Below, piece by piece: positions 4,449 through 8,714 of a stretch of DNA of 8,714 nt; the first letter of the stretch is position 1, and each line of letters starts with the position of its first letter. The stretch is taken from contig JAIXVT010000110.1 of the NCBI GenBank assembly GCA_027482725.1, positions 1 to 8,714 of the forward strand, written 5' to 3'. This DNA is from Pseudomonadota bacterium. GTDB taxonomy: Bacteria; Bdellovibrionota; UBA1018; CAIMNF01. The position numbers were made by a program, and so were the translations under genes. The notes below the pieces were generated by a model that worked only from the letters and a program-made list of their open reading frames with translations, did no database searches and was not told the origin of the DNA.

Positions 4449-6856
4449 GCACCGAAGTCACTACTCAGTACACAGCGGATAAAATTAAAGTTCTTGAAGG
4501 CCTTGAGGCCGTTCGTAAACGACCAGGAATGTATATCGGCGATACCGGGCTCCGGGGCCTTCATCATCTGGTTTACGAAATCGTGGATAACTCGGTGGAT
4601 GAGGCTTTGGCGGGACACGCCACAGCCATTAAAATTCTGATTCACCCGGACAATTCGATCACCGTAGAAGACGACGGCCGTGGGATTCCGACAGGAATGC
4701 ACCCGTCAGGGGTGTCTGCGGTAGAAGTTGTCATGACCAAGCTTCATGCTGGCGGTAAATTTAACGAAGAGGGCGGAGCTTATAAAATTTCTGGGGGATT
4801 GCACGGAGTGGGCGCTTCAGTCGTCAATGCCCTCTCTGAAAGCATGCGGGTTGAAGTCCGTCAAAATGGAAAAATTTTTTTCCAGGGTTATAAACGGGGA
4901 ACGCCTGATTCGGAACTTGCCGAGATTGGTACTGCCGAAAAATCCGGTACCCGCACAACGTTTAAACCTGACCCTGAAATTTTTTCGTCTTTGGTCTACA
5001 ACGCGGAAACCCTAGCCAACCGGTTCCGAGAGTTGGCGTTTTTGAACAAGGGTCTGCGTATTGTTCTGAGTGACGAGCGTGTCGAAACCCCCGTCGCGCA
5101 AGAATTTTTTGCAGAAGGCGGAATCATTCAGTTTGTAGAGTTTTTAAACTCTTCACGCCAAGCGCTTCATAATGAGGTGATCTCGTTTACCCAAGAACAA
5201 AGTGATGTCGTCGTGGATATCGCGCTTCAGTGGAACGACTCTTATGTTGAAACCGTTTCGGGATATGTGAATAACATTCACACCATCGAAGGCGGAACCC
5301 ACATCTCAGGGTTCCGAACCGCAATCACTCGGGTGATCAATAAGTTCGTGATTGAGCACAACATGAACAAAAACTTCAAAGAAAGTCTTCAGGGTGAAGA
5401 CATTCGTGAAGGCTTGGCCGCCATTGTAAGCGTAAAGGTTCCTGAGCCTCAATTTGAAGGACAGACTAAAGGTAAATTGGGGAATGGTGAAGTCGAAGGC
5501 ATTGTGTCGGCTGTTGTGGGTGAACGTCTCACACAGTTTTTTGAAAAAAATCCGTCGATCATCAAAAAGATCATTCAAAAATCCATTGATTCTGCCGTTG
5601 CTCGGATCGCTGCCCGTAAAGCACGCGAGCTGACTCGGCGAAAAACGGCTCTCGATACGGGCGGATTACCCGGCAAAATGGCGGATTGCCAAGAGCGTGA
5701 TCCCGCACTTTGTGAACTTTATCTCGTAGAGGGGGATTCGGCGGGGGGTTCTGCCAAACAAGGCCGTTCCCGCAAAAACCAAGCTATTCTTCCTCTTAAA
5801 GGAAAAATTTTGAACGTTGAAAAAGCTCGTTTTGACCGCATGTTATCGAGCGAGGAAATCCGGGTTTTGATCAGCGCGATTGGTGCCGGAATTGGTAAAG
5901 ATGATTTTAATCCCGATAAAGTGCGTTACCACAAGATCGTGATTATGACCGATGCCGATATCGATGGGTCACATATTCGTACGCTACTCCTGACGTTCTT
6001 TTACCGACAAATGCCCGCTATCGTAGAGCGGGGGTATTTGTACATTGCGCAGCCTCCTCTTTATCGCGCCAAAAAAGGGCAGCGTGAGCAGTACCTCAAA
6101 AATGAAGTCGAATTGTTTGAGTTTCTACTCCAAGTGGGAATCGATGCCACTCAGTTAGAAATCAACGGGAAAATCGTCGAAAAAGACGAACTCGCAAAAA
6201 TGCTTCGGTCCACGTCCAAGTACACTAAAGCCTTGGAGCGCCACTCCCGCAGGTCCCACTTGGATCTCCTCAAGTGGTTGCTTAAAAATCAAATCAAGGC
6301 AGAGGTTTTATCTAGCCCCGCAGAAGTGAATAAAACCTTAGACAGTTTGACCCAAGATCTCGGGGCGCTCGGATACCAAGTCACTTTTGAATCATCACAG
6401 GATGCCGAAGGGAAAGCCCATGTGCGCGTGCGTACACGCTTGCAGGGGAGTTCAAAAGTCACCACCCTTTCGCCCGCATTTTTGGGAAGTTTAGAGTACG
6501 AAGAGATGGCGACAAACTATGCGCAAGCCGAACTCAGCCATCCGGGCAATTTAAAGCTCAAGATTCAAGAGAGTAAAGTCTCTGATCACACGTCGATGGA
6601 ATCGGTGCTTGCCGCAATCGTAGAATTTTCAAAACAAGGTGTGAGCATCCAGCGTTACAAGGGTCTCGGGGAGATGAATCCCGAGCAATTGTGGGAAACC
6701 ACCATGGACCCCGAGCGCAGAACCCTGCTTAAAGTTGCGGTCGAAGACGCTGTACAAGCAGATCAGGTGTTTAGTTTGTTGATGGGGGATGAAGTCGAAC
6801 CCCGCCGACAGTTTATCGAAACCAACGCGCTGCGAGTGCGTAATTTGGACGTTTAA
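4445..6856 (+). CDS. gyrB: DNA gyrase subunit B
   Basis: GyrB is the ATPase and TOPRIM subunit of gyrase, which introduces negative supercoils and relieves positive ones ahead of forks. The GHKL ATPase motifs are EIVDNS (Glu45, Asn49), EDDGRGIP (Asp76) and GGLHGVG (117-123), with QTKGKLGN following in the transducer. The TOPRIM domain has LVEGDSAGG (Glu429) and TDADIDGSHI (Asp503, Asp505), with PLKGKILNVEKAR between them. The C-terminal part has QRYKGLGEMNPEQLWETTMDP. At 803 aa it is the long type: roughly residues 565-730 form the extra insert known from E. coli GyrB and absent from the ~640-aa Gram-positive form. The start is GTG; no better in-frame ATG precedes the conserved KVLEGLEAVRKRPGMYIG block. 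Confidence 0.98.
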   Translation: MSTEVTTQYTADKIKVLEGLEAVRKRPGMYIGDTGLRGLHHLVYEIVDNSVDEALAGHATAIKILIHPDNSITVEDDGRGIPTGMHPSGVSAVEVVMTKLHAGGKFNEEGGAYKISGGLHGVGASVVNALSESMRVEVRQNGKIFFQGYKRGTPDSELAEIGTAEKSGTRTTFKPDPEIFSSLVYNAETLANRFRELAFLNKGLRIVLSDERVETPVAQEFFAEGGIIQFVEFLNSSRQALHNEVISFTQEQSDVVVDIALQWNDSYVETVSGYVNNIHTIEGGTHISGFRTAITRVINKFVIEHNMNKNFKESLQGEDIREGLAAIVSVKVPEPQFEGQTKGKLGNGEVEGIVSAVVGERLTQFFEKNPSIIKKIIQKSIDSAVARIAARKARELTRRKTALDTGGLPGKMADCQERDPALCELYLVEGDSAGGSAKQGRSRKNQAILPLKGKILNVEKARFDRMLSSEEIRVLISAIGAGIGKDDFNPDKVRYHKIVIMTDADIDGSHIRTLLLTFFYRQMPAIVERGYLYIAQPPLYRAKKGQREQYLKNEVELFEFLLQVGIDATQLEINGKIVEKDELAKMLRSTSKYTKALERHSRRSHLDLLKWLLKNQIKAEVLSSPAEVNKTLDSLTQDLGALGYQVTFESSQDAEGKAHVRVRTRLQGSSKVTTLSPAFLGSLEYEEMATNYAQAELSHPGNLKLKIQESKVSDHTSMESVLAAIVEFSKQGVSIQRYKGLGEMNPEQLWETTMDPERRTLLKVAVEDAVQADQVFSLLMGDEVEPRRQFIETNALRVRNLDV

Positions 6857-6871
6857 TTTAATTGTTTAAGT

Positions 6872-6875
6872 GAGG
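6872..6875 (+). promoter_or_regulatory. Ribosome-binding site that decides the fabH start
   Basis: GAGG at 6872-6875 lies 6 nt before ATG 6882 and 3 nt before ATG 6879. A GTG start at 6870 would place this site inside the coding sequence and leave itself no upstream Shine-Dalgarno. ATG 6882 is therefore preferred. Confidence 0.7.
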
Positions 6876-6881
6876 TTAATG

Positions 6882-7916
6882 ATGAGTCAGGTATTCAACC
6901 CATCCGGTACCCGAGCAGAGATTTTAGGTTGCGGAATTTTTCTTCCCGGAGATCCGATCCCCAATAGTGATTTATCAAAATTGATGGATACTTCGGACGA
7001 TTGGATTCGAACCCGCACCGGGATCGAACAGCGTTACTGGGTACAAGGGAAAGTTTCAACTTCAGATCTGGCGTTTGAGGCATCTAAACGCGCGTTGGAG
7101 AATGCGAAAGTAGAGGCGAAAGAAATCGATTTGATTTTGCTTGCGTGTTTGTATCCCGACCACGAAATTCCCGGAGCATCTTTATTCCTCCAGCGAAAAT
7201 TGGGACTGTCTGGCATTCCTGCTCTTGATATTCGTCAGCAGTGTTCCGGATTTTTGTATGCGATGTCTATTGCGGATAGCTTTATCCGGATGGGCATGAG
7301 TAAAAAAGTTTTAGTTGTGGCCTCAGAGGTTCAATCCAAAGGATTAGACCGAACCACCAAAGGGCGAGATACGGCGGTCCTTTTTGGCGATGGCGCGGGT
7401 GCAGTTGTGATTGGCGCAAAATCGGTAACGGATGCAAAAAAAGATTCGTTCATTTACAGCCACCACCTTCATGCGGATGGAAATTTTGCCGAATCGCTTT
7501 GGATACCGTCTCCCGGCACAAATACCGAAGGCCACCGCATCACCCACGAAATTTTGGATCAAGGTGGCGCGGATTTAAAAATGAACGGCAAAATTGTATT
7601 TCAAAATGCCGTCACGCGCATGCCCGAAGTTTTAGTGGAGGGCCTCAATGCCAATGGGCTCACGATTGACGATGTCGATTTGTTCGTCTTCCACCAGGCC
7701 AACATCCGAATTAATGACTATGTCGCGGATAAACTGAAAATTCCGTCACATAAAATACACAACACCATTCACAAGTTTGGAAACACCACAGCGGCGACCA
7801 TTCCTCTAGGTTTTGGGGACGCAATCCAAGCCGGTAAGTTAAAAAAGGGTGACCTTGTAGCAACCGCAGCCTTTGGAGCGGGATTTACTTGGGCAGCATC
7901 TGTTCTCCGTTGGTAA
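6882..7916 (+). CDS. fabH: 3-oxoacyl-ACP synthase III (KAS III, FabH type)
   Basis: FabH condenses an acyl-CoA (usually acetyl-CoA) with malonyl-ACP, the first elongation step of cytosolic type II fatty-acid synthesis. The thiolase-fold Cys-His-Asn triad is visible: Cys121 in QQCSGF, His271 in FHQANIRI and Asn301 in KFGNTTAAT (numbered from ATG 6882; 344 aa, close to the usual 320-340). Other KAS III marks are DDWIRTRTGIEQR near the N-terminus, LFGDGAGAVV, and the C-terminal GDLVATAAFGAGFTWAASVLRW. Two longer starts (GTG 6870, ATG 6879) are possible. It sits 25 nt after gyrB and 18 nt before gyrA, so it is almost certainly co-transcribed with the gyrase genes, a place where fabH is not normally found. 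A FabH-like paralogue with another acyl substrate cannot be excluded. TAA is followed at once by an in-frame TGA. Confidence 0.93.
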   Translation: MSQVFNPSGTRAEILGCGIFLPGDPIPNSDLSKLMDTSDDWIRTRTGIEQRYWVQGKVSTSDLAFEASKRALENAKVEAKEIDLILLACLYPDHEIPGASLFLQRKLGLSGIPALDIRQQCSGFLYAMSIADSFIRMGMSKKVLVVASEVQSKGLDRTTKGRDTAVLFGDGAGAVVIGAKSVTDAKKDSFIYSHHLHADGNFAESLWIPSPGTNTEGHRITHEILDQGGADLKMNGKIVFQNAVTRMPEVLVEGLNANGLTIDDVDLFVFHQANIRINDYVADKLKIPSHKIHNTIHKFGNTTAATIPLGFGDAIQAGKLKKGDLVATAAFGAGFTWAASVLRW

Positions 7917-7923
7917 TGAGTTT

Positions 7924-7927
7924 AGGA
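7924..7927 (+). promoter_or_regulatory. gyrA ribosome-binding site
   Basis: AGGA, within TTTAGGAAAA, ends 7 nt before the gyrA ATG at 7935. It supports that start and sits in the 18-nt gap after fabH. Confidence 0.7.
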
Positions 7928-7934
7928 AAATTTC

Positions 7935-8714
7935 ATGGAATCACAAACGTCGATTATACCGGTCAATATCGAAGAAGAAATGCGGGGGGCCTACTTAGAT
8001 TACGCGATGAGCGTGATCATTGGGCGTGCGCTCCCCGATGTTAGAGACGGGCTTAAACCCGTGCATCGTCGCGTTCTTTACGCGATGTATGATTTAGGAA
8101 ATACGTACAATAAGTCCTACAAAAAATCCGCGCGCGTTGTCGGGGATGTGATCGGTAAGTACCACCCGCATGGTGACAGTGCCGTATATGACACCATTGT
8201 CCGTATGGCTCAGGATTTCTCCCTGCGTTATCCCCTGATCGATGGTCAAGGGAACTTTGGATCCGTAGACGGAGACGCTCCAGCAGCAATGCGTTACACC
8301 GAAATCCGCATGGATAAAATCACCGATGAAATTTTATCTGACCTTGAAAAAGAAACCGTGGATTTTGGGCCCAACTATGACGGGTCGATGGAAGAACCTT
8401 TGGTACTCCCGACCAAACTTCCCAACCTTTTGATCAACGGCTCTACCGGTATTGCAGTCGGGATGGCAACCAATATCCCCCCTCACAATTTGACCGAAGT
8501 GATCGACGCGACTTTAAAGCTCATTGAATTTCCACAAACGTCTTTAGATGAATTGTTGGATATCGTGAAAGGCCCGGATTTTCCGACCGGAGGGACGATC
8601 TTTGGCGGGAACTCCCTGAGAGCGGCTTATAAATTGGGACGTGGGTCGGTCACGATCCGGTCTAAAACCGAGATCGAAACATTTAAAGGTGACCGCGAGA
8701 GGATTGTGGTGACC
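7935..8714 (+). CDS. gyrA: DNA gyrase subunit A, N-terminal 260 codons (cut by window end)
   Basis: GyrA is the DNA-cleaving subunit of gyrase. The frame stays open to the last base, so the rest of the breakage-reunion domain and the C-terminal wrapping domain lie outside. Visible landmarks: EEEMRGAYLDYAMSVIIGRALPD at the start region, DGLKPVHRR, the winged-helix segment GDVIGKYHPHGDSAVYD, and the catalytic tyrosine Tyr121 in AAMRYTEIRM (E. coli Tyr122). The quinolone-determining positions equivalent to E. coli Ser83 and Asp87 are Ser82 and Asp86, the susceptible-type residues. Later come PNLLINGSTGIAVGMATNIPPHN and KGPDFPTGG. These motifs separate it from ParC only partly; position behind gyrB and the close match around the active site favour gyrA. 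Confidence 0.96.
   Translation, partial: MESQTSIIPVNIEEEMRGAYLDYAMSVIIGRALPDVRDGLKPVHRRVLYAMYDLGNTYNKSYKKSARVVGDVIGKYHPHGDSAVYDTIVRMAQDFSLRYPLIDGQGNFGSVDGDAPAAMRYTEIRMDKITDEILSDLEKETVDFGPNYDGSMEEPLVLPTKLPNLLINGSTGIAVGMATNIPPHNLTEVIDATLKLIEFPQTSLDELLDIVKGPDFPTGGTIFGGNSLRAAYKLGRGSVTIRSKTEIETFKGDRERIVVT

Noticed and set aside
4582..4590. CGTGGATAA in gyrB, a minus-strand TTATCCACG resembling a DnaA box
   Set aside because: It encodes the invariant Val-Asp-Asn of the GyrB ATP site, stands alone, and does not match the local TTATCCMCC consensus.
4746..5015. Plus-strand frame of 89 codons inside gyrB
   Set aside because: It lies wholly in another frame of a highly conserved gene and has no recognisable product.

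Overview
This window is the replication-origin neighbourhood of a bacterial chromosome. From left to right on the + strand it holds dnaA (5' end cut by the window edge), a roughly 630-bp non-coding stretch with a very dense array of DnaA boxes (the likely oriC), dnaN, recF, gyrB, a 3-oxoacyl-ACP synthase III gene (fabH type) and the first 260 codons of gyrA (cut by the right edge). All genes point the same way. Apart from the origin the coding is tightly packed: recF and gyrB overlap by 4 nt, and the gaps dnaN-recF, gyrB-fabH and fabH-gyrA are about 11, 25 and 18 nt.

Organism: the order dnaA-oriC-dnaN-recF-gyrB-gyrA is ancestral and found in several phyla. GyrB is of the long, E. coli-like type (803 aa with the extra TOPRIM-region insert), which argues against Firmicutes or Actinobacteria. 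By eye the base composition is intermediate. Together with the protein sequences this suggests a Gram-negative bacterium of the former Deltaproteobacteria, possibly Bdellovibrionota or a relative. This placement is an inference from memory and not a database result.

Origin region (1504-2133): 1504-1674 holds a 10-bp inverted repeat and otherwise nothing I recognise. From 1677 to 2144 there are 17 exact copies of a 9-mer TTATCC[A/C]CC on both strands: eight TTATCCACC and nine TTATCCCCC. None is the textbook TTATCCACA. The two variants are not mixed at random: the six nearest dnaA are all ACC and the six nearest dnaN are all CCC. Several boxes form perfect palindromes, tandem 12-13-bp arrays or duplicated modules. 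The last complete non-coding box is followed by a run of CTA/ATA triplets that reads as a DnaA-trio element, then a 36-bp stretch with only four G/C bases. This is a good candidate for the duplex-unwinding element. One more box overlaps the 5' end of dnaN.

How the parts work together: DnaA binds the boxes and opens the trio/AT-rich segment. DnaN is the sliding clamp of the resulting forks, RecF loads RecA at gapped forks, and gyrase (GyrB+GyrA) removes the positive supercoils that forks generate. The fatty-acid initiation gene between the two gyrase genes is the odd member. The most interesting part is the origin: an expanded, two-variant set of non-canonical DnaA boxes next to a DnaA whose helix-turn-helix and P-loop both depart from the usual consensus.
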